Translations under genes and position numbers: made by a program
In this document: in pieces, positions 41,636 through 53,968 of the stretch
How positions within the stretch are numbered: the first letter of the stretch is position 1
Layout: every line of letters starts with the position of its first letter
Notes under the pieces: model-generated
What the model was told of the DNA's origin: nothing
What the model saw: the letters and a program-made list of their open reading frames with translations, nothing else
The model's database searches: none
DNA from: Marinococcus luteus_A
GTDB lineage: Bacteria; Bacillota; Bacilli; Bacillales; Marinococcaceae
Direction of reading: 5' to 3'
Length of the DNA: 64,000 nucleotides
Assembly (NCBI RefSeq): GCF_034497705.1
Contig: NZ_JAXRUV010000008.1
Location: 96,895-160,894 of the forward strand

Positions 41636-43096
41636 ATGAAGAAAAACATCAAAGTGATGGCAGCAATTCTGGTCACAGCAGCGGCAGCCGGGACCGGAGG
41701 CGCCGCCATAGGTGCTTCTGTCTGGGGAGGAGATTCGGGGGCATCCTCACCCGCACTGTCCGAATCCGGTTCGGACAGCGGAGCGGAAAACGCGTCAGAA
41801 GAAGACTTAAATAAAATCAGTTCTGTATACGATCTGATCGACTCCGAATACATGACAGAAGTGGATAATGATGAGCTGGTGCAGGGGGCTATCGAAGGAA
41901 TGATCGGAGAACTCGAGGATCCTCACTCCAGTTACATGAGCGAAAGCACAGCACAGGAATTCACGCAGTCGCTGGAGTCGTCCTTCGAAGGTATTGGAGC
42001 TGAGGTAAATAAATCCGGGGACGCAGTGACTATCGTTTCTCCAATAGAAGATTCTCCGGCAGAAGCCGCCGGACTTCAGCCAAATGATGACATTCTGGAA
42101 ATTAACGGAGAAAGCACAGAAAATCTGGAGCTCAATGAAGCGGTCCTGAAAATCCGCGGAGAAAAAGGTACGAACGTGAATCTCACTGTACAGCGGGGGA
42201 GCGGGGACCCTTTTAATGTTGAGGTGGAGCGCGATGAAATTCCGATAGAAACCGTAGAAGGCGAAGTGATAGAGCAGGATGGTGAAAGCATCGGTTATCT
42301 GAATGTATCGTCATTTTCTGAAAATACAGCCAATGAATTCGAAACCCAGCTCGAGCAGGTGGAGAGTGAAAACATTGACGGACTGGTAATTGATGTCCGT
42401 GGAAATCCGGGCGGATATTTGAACGCGGTAGAGGATATCGGCGACATGATCATCCCGGGCGGAGAGCCGGTAGTCGAAATTGAAGACCGGGAGGGCACGG
42501 TTTCAGAAGTGACCTCGTCTTTAGAGGAAAACAAAGACTATCCGGTGGTCGGCGTGATTGACCAGGGAAGTGTTTCTGCTTCTGAAATTCTGGCAGCTGC
42601 AATGAAAGAGTCCGGAAACTTTGAGCTGGTAGGACAGAGCACCTATGGTAAAGGAACGGTCCAGCAGGTAATGGAACTTGATGATGGAAGCGACGTGAAG
42701 CTCTCTGTTTCCAAATGGCTGACACCGGATGGAAACTGGATCAATGAAGAAGGGGTGGAGCCTACCATTGAGCAGGAGCAGCCCGACTATTTCCAGGCAC
42801 CTATTTTATCCATTGATGAAGCCCTGGAGCCGGATACGACTGGAGAAAAAATTGCGACTGCACAAACCCTCTTAAAAGGAGCCGGCTTCGATCCGGGACG
42901 TGAAGACGGATACTACAGCGAAGAAACTGAAGCGGCGGTACAGGATTTCCAGGAGGAACAGGAAGGTCTGGAAGCCACCGGGACGCTGACGCCGGAAACA
43001 GCAGATGCGCTGAATGATTTTGTGCTTGAAAATGTCCAGAACCGGGACAACGACAAGCAGCTGCAGCGCGCGCTTGATGCAGTCACAGAACAATAA
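41636..43096 (+). CDS. ctpB: Carboxy-terminal processing protease CtpB
   Basis: 486 residues. N-terminal membrane/signal segment (5-28), acidic linker, PDZ domain (about 115-195), S41 protease domain with the Ser in GSVSASE (301-307) and Lys329 in TYGKG, and a C-terminal peptidoglycan-binding domain (about 405-465). In B. subtilis CtpB cleaves SpoIVFA to activate sigma-K in sporulation. ATG follows GCTGGAGTG. The gene is in its usual place before minJ. Confidence 0.92.
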   Translation: MKKNIKVMAAILVTAAAAGTGGAAIGASVWGGDSGASSPALSESGSDSGAENASEEDLNKISSVYDLIDSEYMTEVDNDELVQGAIEGMIGELEDPHSSYMSESTAQEFTQSLESSFEGIGAEVNKSGDAVTIVSPIEDSPAEAAGLQPNDDILEINGESTENLELNEAVLKIRGEKGTNVNLTVQRGSGDPFNVEVERDEIPIETVEGEVIEQDGESIGYLNVSSFSENTANEFETQLEQVESENIDGLVIDVRGNPGGYLNAVEDIGDMIIPGGEPVVEIEDREGTVSEVTSSLEENKDYPVVGVIDQGSVSASEILAAAMKESGNFELVGQSTYGKGTVQQVMELDDGSDVKLSVSKWLTPDGNWINEEGVEPTIEQEQPDYFQAPILSIDEALEPDTTGEKIATAQTLLKGAGFDPGREDGYYSEETEAAVQDFQEEQEGLEATGTLTPETADALNDFVLENVQNRDNDKQLQRALDAVTEQ

Positions 43097-43159
43097 ATGC
43101 AAGCTGGATGATACCGGTGGCCGGGTTCTGACCGGTCCAAAGAAAAGGGGGAATAGTGG

Positions 43160-44353
43160 ATGCAGGGAATAATTGGTGAAATTGGTCCTGCGTTAGCGTG
43201 GTTTTTTCTGAACCCGCTGACTTACATAATGATAGCAGCCATGCTTATGGTTGGTTATCTTCGGGTGAAAAGAGAACGGAAAATGTTTCAGGCAAAAATG
43301 TATCCAATGCTGATGGAATTGACGATGAGTGTTATTCCGGCGATAGTAATCGCTGCTTTTGTCTCGGTCGTCACCATTGTTACGGGCATTTCATTGCCTC
43401 TGGGAGCAGTCGTGCTTGCAATAGTGATCAGCGCCCTGCTGGCAGTATCAGGTCTGCACCGCTGGCTGACCGCCCTGCACGTGTGGGGAACGTCATTCTT
43501 AGCGGCTCTGGTGCTTGATGCTGCGGGGGTTACGGTACCGTTTTTCTCTGACGCAGCCTGGCTTGGAAACGGCTTTGATGCTTTTTCTCTGATGGTCTGG
43601 CTCGCAGTGCTCACGCTTGCGGAAGGAATACTGATGGTCTGGAACGGGACAAAGTTCTTTTCTCCGATACGGACAGTCAGCCGCCGCGGCAAACCGATTG
43701 GAGGTCAGATCACGCACCGCCTCTGGATGCTCCCGGTATTTCTGTTTATCCCGGGGAGCGCTGTTGAGGCGGGAGGCTGGTGGCCGCTGCTTCCGGGCGA
43801 GACCGCTTTTTCCCTTCTTTTGCTGCCGGCAGTGATCGGCATACGGATGAAAACCTTCGACCGTCTGGCAGCTTTGCAGGTGCGTTCGGCCGGCTGGTGG
43901 GTTGTACGAATCGCTGTCCTTACCGGCGCCGGTGCAGCACTCGCTTATTTTTACAGCGGATGGGTTATTCCGGTAATTACGGCTGTCCTGATTCTGCTGC
44001 GGGAATGGGTAACCATTGCTGCCGGCAGTTCAGCTAAAAGCAATTTTCTTTATACGCTCCGCGGAGACGGAATATCCGTACTCGCTGTTCTCCCGGAGTC
44101 TCCGGCAGACCGCATGCATATTAAAGCAGGCGAGGTTATACGGCGGGTGAACAGCGAAAAAGTATATGATGAAGCGAGCCTGTACCGGGCGGTGCAAAAA
44201 AATTCCGCCTATTGCCGGCTGGACGTGGAGGATATTAACGGAGAGCTCCGCCAGGCGCAGGCGGCACTTTACAGCAATCAGCACCATCAGCTTGGGATAT
44301 TGATGATCAACAAAGAACGCGCGGCACCGGAAAGCATGCATACAGCCCAGTAA
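43160..44353 (+). CDS. minJ: Cell-division topology protein MinJ (PDZ membrane protein)
   Basis: 397 residues with multiple membrane helices through about residue 285 and a C-terminal PDZ domain (LRGDGISVLAVLPESPADRMHIKAGEVI) of the MinJ/YvjD type. MinJ links DivIVA to MinCD, keeping division from the poles. AAAAGGGGG precedes ATG. Position between ctpB and uvrB matches B. subtilis. It is followed by a strong terminator. Confidence 0.88.
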   Translation: MQGIIGEIGPALAWFFLNPLTYIMIAAMLMVGYLRVKRERKMFQAKMYPMLMELTMSVIPAIVIAAFVSVVTIVTGISLPLGAVVLAIVISALLAVSGLHRWLTALHVWGTSFLAALVLDAAGVTVPFFSDAAWLGNGFDAFSLMVWLAVLTLAEGILMVWNGTKFFSPIRTVSRRGKPIGGQITHRLWMLPVFLFIPGSAVEAGGWWPLLPGETAFSLLLLPAVIGIRMKTFDRLAALQVRSAGWWVVRIAVLTGAGAALAYFYSGWVIPVITAVLILLREWVTIAAGSSAKSNFLYTLRGDGISVLAVLPESPADRMHIKAGEVIRRVNSEKVYDEASLYRAVQKNSAYCRLDVEDINGELRQAQAALYSNQHHQLGILMINKERAAPESMHTAQ

Positions 44354-44385
44354 AACAGAACCCCCCTGCCGGGTTCTGTTTTTTT
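44354..44385 (+). terminator. Terminator of ctpB-minJ
   Basis: AACAGAACCC pairs with GGGTTCTGTT around CCCTGCC, then TTTTT. Confidence 0.88.
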
Positions 44386-44413
44386 GCATGGTGCAGGGGA
44401 AATGTCGTTTTCT

Positions 44414-44441
44414 TTGCAATTACCGGGGAGTGGAGTACAAT
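44414..44441 (+). promoter_or_regulatory. Candidate sigma-A promoter of uvrBA
   Basis: TTGCAA (44414-44419), 16 bases, TACAAT (44436-44441), immediately upstream of a LexA box. Confidence 0.6.
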
Positions 44442-44449
44442 AATGATAG

Positions 44450-44463
44450 CGAATATACGTTCG
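44450..44463 (+). promoter_or_regulatory. LexA (SOS) box of uvrBA
   Basis: CGAATATACGTTCG matches the Bacillus LexA operator CGAAC-N4-GTTCG with one difference. It overlaps the expected transcription start, so uvrBA should be SOS-induced. Confidence 0.82.
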
Positions 44464-44547
44464 TTTTTATGTTGTTTCTTTCCAATCTTCATGTGGTATA
44501 GTAAATAGACATATGACCGGAACGCAGACAGGAAGTGAGGGACTAAT

Positions 44548-46524
44548 ATGAACGAAACATTTGAACTGGCGAGTAAATATAACCCGGCGGGCGACCAGCC
44601 GCAGGCGATTGAAAAGCTGGTTCAAGGGTTGAGCGAAGGCAAAAGATACCAGACACTGCTCGGAGCGACAGGGACCGGCAAAACGTTCACAGTATCCAAC
44701 GTGCTAACAGAAGTGAACCGGCCGACGCTGGTCATGGCGCACAATAAGACACTTGCCGGGCAGTTATATAATGAATTTAAAGAAATGTTTCCAAACAATG
44801 CGGTGGAATATTTTGTGAGCTATTACGACTACTATCAGCCGGAGGCCTACGTACCGCAGACGGACCAGTTTATTGAAAAGGATGCGAGTATTAACGACGA
44901 AATTGACAAACTAAGGCACTCGGCGACGAGCGCCTTATTTGAGCGGGAAGACGTTATTATCGTCGCCAGTGTTTCCTGCATTTACGGCCTCGGTTCTCCG
45001 GAGGAATACCGGGACCTGGTGCTTTCGCTCCGGACCGGCATGGAGATTGAACGGGACCAGATTCTACGGAAGCTCGTGGACATTCAATACGAACGTAACG
45101 ACATTAATTTCGTGCGCGGGACGTTTCGCGTGCGTGGCGATGTTGTTGAGATCTTTCCGGCTTCAAGAGACGAGCACTGCATTCGTGTTGAAATGTTTGG
45201 CGATGAAATCGACCGTATCACTGAAGTGGATGCCTTGACCGGCGAAGTTATCGGTGAACGCTCGCATACTGCAATTTTCCCCGCATCCCACTTTGTGACA
45301 CGAGAAGAAAAAATGGAACGGGCCATTAAAAATATTCAGCAGGAGCTTCAGGAACAGCTCGAAAAGTTTCGGGCGAACGGCCGGGAGCTTGAGGCTCAGC
45401 GGCTCGAACAGCGGACCAATTACGACCTTGAAATGATGCAGGAGATGGGTTTTTGCTCCGGCATCGAGAACTATTCGAGGCACTTGACCTTCCGGAACCC
45501 CGGGGATGCTCCTTATACATTGATTGATTATTTTCCGGATGATTTTTTACTCGTGGTGGATGAGTCCCACGTTACGCTTCCGCAGGTGCGTGGTATGTAC
45601 AACGGGGACCAGGCAAGAAAGCAGGTGCTCGTGGATCACGGCTTTCGTCTTCCGTCTGCGATGGACAATCGTCCGCTGAAATTTGATGAATTTGAAGAGC
45701 GGATTAACCAGGCGATGTTCATTTCCGCGACACCGGGTCCGTATGAGATTGAACACGCACCGGAAGTTATCGAACAAATTATCCGGCCGACCGGTCTGCT
45801 TGACCCGACAGTAGAAGTGAAGCCAATTGAAGGACAGATCGATGACCTGATCGGCGAAATTCATGAACGTCGGGAGCAAAACGAGCGGGTGCTCGTAACG
45901 ACGCTCACCAAGAAAATGGCGGAGGATTTAACCAACTATTTAAAAGAGCTCGGCATCCGGGTGAAGTATCTGCACTCGGACATTAAAACGCTCGAGAGGA
46001 TCGATATTATCCGCCAGCTTCGCCTCGGCCAGTTTGATGTTCTGGTCGGCATTAACCTTCTCCGTGAAGGACTCGATATCCCGGAAGTGTCGCTGATCGG
46101 CATTCTGGATGCGGATAAGGAAGGCTTTCTGCGCGCGGAACGCTCCCTTATTCAGACGATGGGCCGTGCTGCCCGGAACGACCGCGGGCATGTTATTATG
46201 TACGCAGACAAAATTACGCGGTCGATGGATGTGGCGATCAGCGAAACGAATCGTCGCCGCGAGATTCAGATAGCGCATAACGAAAAATACGGCATAACAC
46301 CAAAAACGATCCAAAAAGAAATTCCTGCCCTCATCCAGGCGACGGTCAGCTCAGAGGATTCATCCGATATTGATAAACCGGCTCTCGATAAAATGAGCAA
46401 GACGGAGCGGAAAAAAGTAATCGACCAAATGGAAGACGAAATGAAGCAGGCGGCCAAAGACCTGCAGTTTGAACGCGCAGCGGAACTGCGCGATATGGTA
46501 TTAGAACTTAAAGCGGAAGGATGA
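44548..46524 (+). CDS. uvrB: Excinuclease ABC subunit B
   Basis: 658 residues. Walker A GATGTGKT (39-46), the beta-hairpin region YYDYYQPEAYVPQTDQFIEK, helicase motifs (DESHVTLPQVRGMYNGD, GRAARN) and the C-terminal UVR motif that contacts UvrC. It verifies damage in nucleotide excision repair. GGAAGTGAGGG precedes ATG. Only 7 bases separate it from uvrA. Confidence 0.97.
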   Translation: MNETFELASKYNPAGDQPQAIEKLVQGLSEGKRYQTLLGATGTGKTFTVSNVLTEVNRPTLVMAHNKTLAGQLYNEFKEMFPNNAVEYFVSYYDYYQPEAYVPQTDQFIEKDASINDEIDKLRHSATSALFEREDVIIVASVSCIYGLGSPEEYRDLVLSLRTGMEIERDQILRKLVDIQYERNDINFVRGTFRVRGDVVEIFPASRDEHCIRVEMFGDEIDRITEVDALTGEVIGERSHTAIFPASHFVTREEKMERAIKNIQQELQEQLEKFRANGRELEAQRLEQRTNYDLEMMQEMGFCSGIENYSRHLTFRNPGDAPYTLIDYFPDDFLLVVDESHVTLPQVRGMYNGDQARKQVLVDHGFRLPSAMDNRPLKFDEFEERINQAMFISATPGPYEIEHAPEVIEQIIRPTGLLDPTVEVKPIEGQIDDLIGEIHERREQNERVLVTTLTKKMAEDLTNYLKELGIRVKYLHSDIKTLERIDIIRQLRLGQFDVLVGINLLREGLDIPEVSLIGILDADKEGFLRAERSLIQTMGRAARNDRGHVIMYADKITRSMDVAISETNRRREIQIAHNEKYGITPKTIQKEIPALIQATVSSEDSSDIDKPALDKMSKTERKKVIDQMEDEMKQAAKDLQFERAAELRDMVLELKAEG

Positions 46525-46531
46525 CCAACGA

Positions 46532-49417
<2,886 letters not shown>

Positions 49418-49523
49418 AAGAATCGACTGAAACGGATACCACTGTTCTTCGTATGTAATAGGAAGCAGAAGGCTAAAAAGTCCATGTACCGGTTCTGATA
49501 TATTACCTAAGGGGGAACATGAA

Positions 49524-50651
49524 ATGGATGAAGAACGTCAGCGAATACTGAAAATGATGGAAGACGGTATTATTTCTCTTGAAGAAGGAGAACGACTGCT
49601 CCGGGCCAAAGGATCAGGCGCATCGTCCGGTCCCCAGGCAGACAGCAAGGAACAAGGGGAAGGCGGCTCCTCCGAATCCCGGAGAAGCGGCGCCTACCGG
49701 ACAGATAAGAAAGCAGCCGGCAGCCAGAAGAGAAAAAGCAAGGAAGATCCGTTTGCGATGCTCTCCGGCTTTTTTGATCATGCGCTTGACCGCGTTAAAC
49801 GGTTTGACCTCGACTTTAATTTCGGCCCAGCCGTAGACTTCCAGCATACGTTTGAACATGATGAGAGTGACATTCGCTCGCTCGACATGTTTATTCAAAA
49901 CGGAAGCCTTATCTGTCAGAAGTGGGAGGGCAGCACCATTCGTGTTGCCTGCCAGGTAAAAGCCTATACCGAGGAAAGTGAAGATGCAGCCCGCCGTGAG
50001 TTCATCGAAGGAACTGATTTTGACTCCCGGAGCGGGAAGCTCCGCTTTGCTTCAAGGTCTGGCAACTATAAAGTCCAGGCGGTCGTTTATGTGCCGGAAA
50101 AATCGATGGACAAAATGGATGTATCCACGTTTAACGGAGACATCCGGATCGACGGAGTTCAGACAGATAATCTGTATGTCAAAGCAAGCAACGGAGCAAT
50201 TACAGTGCTGCATGCTTCTGCCGGCTATCTGGCAGTGGAGACAGCCAATGGGGCAGTAGAACTGAAAGAAGGTAAAATCGGCAGCGCCGACGTCAAAACA
50301 TGGAACGGTTCGATTCATTATGACGGATCGCTTTCAGATATTGAAGCAGAGGCGCTGAACGGGGCGATTACGGCCCGGTACACGTCGCTGAGTGAGAGGA
50401 GCCGGGCGCTTCTTTCCACTACCACAGGGAGCATCAAGGTGATTACGCCGCGGGACATCCGAACGGAGGGCGTACTCCGCACAAACGTCGGGAACTACAA
50501 GTGTCTGCTCGACAACATCGAAGTGAAAGAAGAAAAAAGCGAATTCATGCAAAAGTATTATCAGTTTGTATCCAATCCGGATTCGACTCCAACGCTTAGA
50601 CTGGAGGCTTCGGCAAAAACTGGTGCCATAACTGTGCAGGATCATGAATAA
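49524..50651 (+). CDS. yvlB: DUF4097 protein YvlB
   Basis: 375 residues. A short N-terminal segment MDEERQRILKMMEDGIISLEEGERLL is the SHOCT-like/YvlB leader, followed by a charged linker and a DUF4097 beta-helix region with repeated hydrophobic-GAI/GDI patterns (FNGDIRIDGV, SNGAITVLHA, WNGSIHYDGS, LNGAITARYT). B. subtilis yvlB is in a LiaRS- and sigma-W-linked envelope-stress cluster with yvlC and yvlD, which follow here too. Function unknown. AAGGGGG precedes ATG. Confidence 0.88.
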   Translation: MDEERQRILKMMEDGIISLEEGERLLRAKGSGASSGPQADSKEQGEGGSSESRRSGAYRTDKKAAGSQKRKSKEDPFAMLSGFFDHALDRVKRFDLDFNFGPAVDFQHTFEHDESDIRSLDMFIQNGSLICQKWEGSTIRVACQVKAYTEESEDAARREFIEGTDFDSRSGKLRFASRSGNYKVQAVVYVPEKSMDKMDVSTFNGDIRIDGVQTDNLYVKASNGAITVLHASAGYLAVETANGAVELKEGKIGSADVKTWNGSIHYDGSLSDIEAEALNGAITARYTSLSERSRALLSTTTGSIKVITPRDIRTEGVLRTNVGNYKCLLDNIEVKEEKSEFMQKYYQFVSNPDSTPTLRLEASAKTGAITVQDHE

Positions 50652-50672
50652 AAAATTGAAAGGGTGATCAGG

Positions 50673-50879
50673 TTGGCAAAAAAGAAGTTGTACAAATCCC
50701 GTGAAGACCGGAAATTGACAGGCGTATGCGGCGGATTGGCAGATTACCTCGGCTGGGATTCTTCCTTAATACGGATTATCAGTGTGGTGCTGGTTATTCT
50801 CCCGGTTACCTCCTGGGTGCTTCTGATTTATCTCGTATTAGCCGTACTGCTCCCTGATGAAGAGGATGCCGTCTCCTAA
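50673..50879 (+). CDS. yvlC: PspC-domain protein YvlC
   Basis: 68 residues: KLYKSREDRKLTGVCGGLAD then a membrane helix, the whole being one PspC domain. Envelope-stress function. The TTG at 50673 is chosen because AGGGTGAT ends just upstream; a GTG at 50664 would overlap that site. The stop overlaps the yvlD start (TAATG). Confidence 0.88.
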   Translation: MAKKKLYKSREDRKLTGVCGGLADYLGWDSSLIRIISVVLVILPVTSWVLLIYLVLAVLLPDEEDAVS

Positions 50880-51241
50880 TGGGCTGTTTAGTACCTTTTA
50901 TTGTTAACACTATTGCATTAATGGTAGTAGCCGGGTTTTTCCCCGGCTTTACTATTGACGGATTTGGGGCAGCTATTGCGGCCGGTTTGGTGTTGACGCT
51001 GATCAATCTCGTGATTCGCCCGCTTTTAATTTTTTTCACTCTCCCGCTTTCAGTCGTTACATTCGGCTTGTTTATTTTTGTGATCAATGCGTTGATGCTG
51101 ATGCTTACATCAGCGGTGATGGGAGAAGCCTTTAATATGTCCGGCTTCGGCATGGCTTTTCTTGCTGCTGTAGTGATCGCTGTTTTAAATATGCTGATGT
51201 ACAATCTTTTCGTGAACCCGCTGAGCGGAAGAAAAACGTAA
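50879..51241 (+). CDS. yvlD: Phage-holin-family-4 membrane protein YvlD
   Basis: 120 residues with four membrane helices; VPFIVNTIALMVVAGFFPGF and LINLVIRPLLIFFTLPLSVV are typical of the YvlD/phage holin 4 superfamily. It probably acts in envelope stress with YvlB and YvlC, not as a holin. Its own terminator (51282-51307) was the target of the IS insertion. Confidence 0.88.
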   Translation: MGCLVPFIVNTIALMVVAGFFPGFTIDGFGAAIAAGLVLTLINLVIRPLLIFFTLPLSVVTFGLFIFVINALMLMLTSAVMGEAFNMSGFGMAFLAAVVIAVLNMLMYNLFVNPLSGRKT

Positions 51242-51281
51242 CGGTCTTCCGGAAACCGGGAAAGAATTATAATAAATGAAA

Positions 51282-51307
51282 AAAGGCCCGCCTGCAGGCG
51301 GGCCTTT
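51282..51307 (+). repeat. Left copy of 26-bp target duplication (terminator of yvlD)
   Basis: A perfect 26-bp palindrome with arms AAAGGCCCGCCTG and CAGGCGGGCCTTT, preceded by A-run. The identical 26 bp recurs at 52833-52858 on the other side of the IS element. It serves as yvlD terminator. Confidence 0.9.
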
Positions 51308-52740
51308 CAGATTGTAGACAAAGGCCTCCGAAATTCATTTTCGGAGGCCTTTGTCTGTGCCATTGAGGGAAAAAGAAGCATCCAACGGCCGGCGCACGTC
51401 TGTCGCCACCGCCAGGTGGCGAGTTTTTTGAGGTTCATCACCGCATAAACAAGCATCGCCTGCGCGGTGTTTCGTGCCCCTCCGGCGAGGAGCGTCCAGC
51501 GCAAGCCATGCTTTTGTTTGAGATCCGCAAAAATCCGTTCGATGGTTTCTTTTCGTTCCGCATAGGTCCTCCGGTTCCACGGGGTGTGCCGAAGGTGTTC
51601 GGCTTCGTCCAGATCGTCCTGCCAGACGTGGCGGAGGATCACCTTCCGGTGATCCCGGCTTTGGGTACAGGTCTCGAGCAGCGGGCAGGACTGACAAAGG
51701 ACGGGATCCGAGACATACTCCTGATAACCGTCCCGATTCGTGGTGCGGTAGCGCAGGGCCTGATGCTCGGGACAGAGATACGCGTCCAGGTAGGCATCAT
51801 ACACAAAGTCCTGTTTGCGCAAGCGTCCCGGCGGGCCCTTGGGACGGGTATAAGGCATAACCGGGCGAATGGCCTGCTCGCGAAGCAGATGAGCAATGGC
51901 CGGGGTTTTATAGCCGGCATCCACCGCGACGGCGTACGGACGGCCCGCCCGGGCCATCACCTGCGCCAACAGCTCATGAAAGATCCGGCTGTCATGAACA
52001 TTGGCTCCGGTCACGATCGCTCCGAGGACAAACCCGTGCCGGTCGCAGGCGGTATGCCAGCTGTAGGCAAACATTTTCTCCCGTTCATCTTTGACGTAAT
52101 AGCCGCTGTCAGGATCCGTCGTGCTTTGTTTGACCTCCCGTCCGCCCGGTTCGCGGCGGGCGGGAGGCAGGGGCTTTTTTCCGTGGACCTCGCGGTCCCG
52201 GTGAATTTCGGCGTCCAGTTGATCCTGGTAGGCCCGGGCTTCGGCTGCCAACTGAACCCGATCAAATTTTTTCTTGTTGGCGTTCGCTTTCACGTGGGTA
52301 GCATCGATGTAAAAGACGGACGGATCCACAAAGCCGGCGGCCACGGCTTCTCCCAGCACCCGTTCAAATATCGCTTCGAACAACCCGCTGTCCCGAAACC
52401 GGCGGGTGTAGTTCTTGCCGAAGGTGGAGAAATGCGGCACGGGCTCCAGGAGGTCCAACCCGAGGAACCATCGGTAGGCCACATTCGTTTCGATCTCCCG
52501 AACGGTCTGACGCATGGAGCGAATGCCGAACAAATACTGGAGCAGCACCATTTTCACCAGCCGGACCGGGTCAATACTCGGCCGGCCGATGGGGGCATAG
52601 AGGGACGCAACTTCGTCGTAAATAAAGGAAAAATCCAGCGCGGCCTCGATCTGGCGGACCAGGTGGTCCGCAGGCACTAACTGATCCAACGGCATGGTGG
52701 CTTCCCGGTAACGAGCTTCTTCCGTATCCCGCCTCATCAT
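51307..52740 (-). CDS. IS1182-family transposase
   Basis: 477 residues. DDE residues lie in YIDATHVKANANK, AVDAGYKTPAIA and ERIFADLKQKHGLR; the N-terminus YREATMPLDQLVPADHLVRQ and a Cys-rich insertion (CPEHQAL...CQSCPLLETC) are typical of IS1182/IS5-like transposases. The gene is uninterrupted. ATG at 52740 is preferred, with AAAGGGG upstream. The stop TGA is completed by the first base of the flanking target copy (51307). Confidence 0.9.
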   Translation of the reverse strand: MMRRDTEEARYREATMPLDQLVPADHLVRQIEAALDFSFIYDEVASLYAPIGRPSIDPVRLVKMVLLQYLFGIRSMRQTVREIETNVAYRWFLGLDLLEPVPHFSTFGKNYTRRFRDSGLFEAIFERVLGEAVAAGFVDPSVFYIDATHVKANANKKKFDRVQLAAEARAYQDQLDAEIHRDREVHGKKPLPPARREPGGREVKQSTTDPDSGYYVKDEREKMFAYSWHTACDRHGFVLGAIVTGANVHDSRIFHELLAQVMARAGRPYAVAVDAGYKTPAIAHLLREQAIRPVMPYTRPKGPPGRLRKQDFVYDAYLDAYLCPEHQALRYRTTNRDGYQEYVSDPVLCQSCPLLETCTQSRDHRKVILRHVWQDDLDEAEHLRHTPWNRRTYAERKETIERIFADLKQKHGLRWTLLAGGARNTAQAMLVYAVMNLKKLATWRWRQTCAGRWMLLFPSMAQTKASENEFRRPLSTI

Positions 52741-52832
52741 GCGCCACAACCCCTTTCCAGGCTATTTCTTTTTATCATAGCACAAAAAAACTGCCGACAC
52801 GCTCTAAAATGAGAGCCATTGTCGACAGTCTG
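51308..52832 (-). mobile_element. IS1182-family insertion sequence
   Basis: 1525 bp. Terminal inverted repeats: CAGATTGTAGACAAAGGC (51308-51325) against the complement of 52815-52832, CAGACTGTCGACAATGGC, 15 of 18 matches. One transposase gene fills it. A hairpin at 51320-51352 (AAAGGCCTCCGAA/TTCGGAGGCCTTT) at the left end ends transposase transcription. The element inserted into the yvlD terminator and is bounded by 26-bp direct copies of that palindrome. The arrangement is intact, so the element may still be active. Confidence 0.92.
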
Positions 52833-52858
52833 AAAGGCCCGCCTGCAGGCGGGCCTTT
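52833..52858 (+). repeat. Right copy of 26-bp target duplication
   Basis: Identical to 51282-51307, followed by TTTCG. On the original chromosome the two copies were one terminator between yvlD and hprK. Confidence 0.9.
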
Positions 52859-52996
52859 TTCGTGCAGCAGTGAAACTGAAATCCTCCGGAGCAGGTTCCA
52901 TCTTCTTTTGAAAACGTGCTACAATAGCAACGTACGAAGTAGAGAAAGCAAACGCATTCACGATATAACAGAGCGATTTTTGAGGGAGGCAGCACG

Positions 52997-53932
52997 ATGG
53001 CAAAAGTGACAGCAACGGATTTAAAGGAGCGGTTTCAATTAGAGCTTCTTGCCGGGGAAGAAGGGCTGTACCGGGCGATAACCACGAGCGATATTTCCCG
53101 TCCGGGAATAGAGATGGCTGGTTTTTTTACATATTATCCCGCCCGGCGGCTGCAGCTGCTCGGGCGCACAGAGCTTTCTTTTTTTCAACAGCTTCAGGAC
53201 GAAGAAAAGCAGGAACGTATGGAAAAGCTTTGTACATATGACACTCCGGGAATTGTTATCTCGCGGGGGCTGGTGGCCCCGCCGGAGCTGATTGAAAATG
53301 CGGAAAAGACCGGGGTGCCGATTATGCGCTCGCATCTGCCAAGCACACAGCTGATCAGCCAGCTGACGAACTATCTCGATACCAAACTGGCCAAATCGAC
53401 GGCAATGCATGGCGTTCTGGTGGACATTTATGGCATCGGCGTGCTGATTACCGGGGCAAGTGGTGTCGGAAAAAGCGAAACGGCACTCGATATCGTACGC
53501 CGGGGCCACCGGCTTGTAGCAGATGATTCTGTCGAAATCCGTCAGCAAAACGGCGATACCCTTGTGGGCACGGCTCCCGAGCTTATCCAGAATCTGCTTG
53601 AAATCCGCGGACTCGGCATCATCGATGTGATGACGCTGTTCGGGGCAGGGGCCGTCCGGCCGTATAAACGCATCTCGCTGACCATTCATCTTGAGCTTTG
53701 GGACGAGCAAAAAGCGTACGATCGCCTCGGTCTTGATGAAGAAACGCTTCAGGTGCTCGACACAGAGATTCAGAAGCTGACTGTTCCGGTGCGGCCGGGA
53801 CGGAACCTTGCCGTTATTATTGAAGTAGCGGCCATGAATTTCCGGCTGAAACGAATGGGCGTGAACACAGCCCAGCAGTTTTCGGATCGGTTGAAACAGA
53901 TGATTGATGACGGTGATAAAGAACAATTTTAA
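52997..53932 (+). CDS. hprK: HPr kinase/phosphorylase
   Basis: 311 residues. Walker A GASGVGKS (153-160), the HprK signature EIRGLGIIDV (202-211) and the DD pair at 176-177 are in place. It phosphorylates HPr on Ser46 under high glycolytic flux, making it the CcpA corepressor; this links to the cre site upstream of gntK. TGAGGGAGG precedes ATG. First gene of hprK-lgt-ppaX-yvoF. Confidence 0.96.
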   Translation: MAKVTATDLKERFQLELLAGEEGLYRAITTSDISRPGIEMAGFFTYYPARRLQLLGRTELSFFQQLQDEEKQERMEKLCTYDTPGIVISRGLVAPPELIENAEKTGVPIMRSHLPSTQLISQLTNYLDTKLAKSTAMHGVLVDIYGIGVLITGASGVGKSETALDIVRRGHRLVADDSVEIRQQNGDTLVGTAPELIQNLLEIRGLGIIDVMTLFGAGAVRPYKRISLTIHLELWDEQKAYDRLGLDEETLQVLDTEIQKLTVPVRPGRNLAVIIEVAAMNFRLKRMGVNTAQQFSDRLKQMIDDGDKEQF

Positions 53933-53968
53933 ATATTACACATTTAGCAGTCAGGAGTGGCAGGAGAT

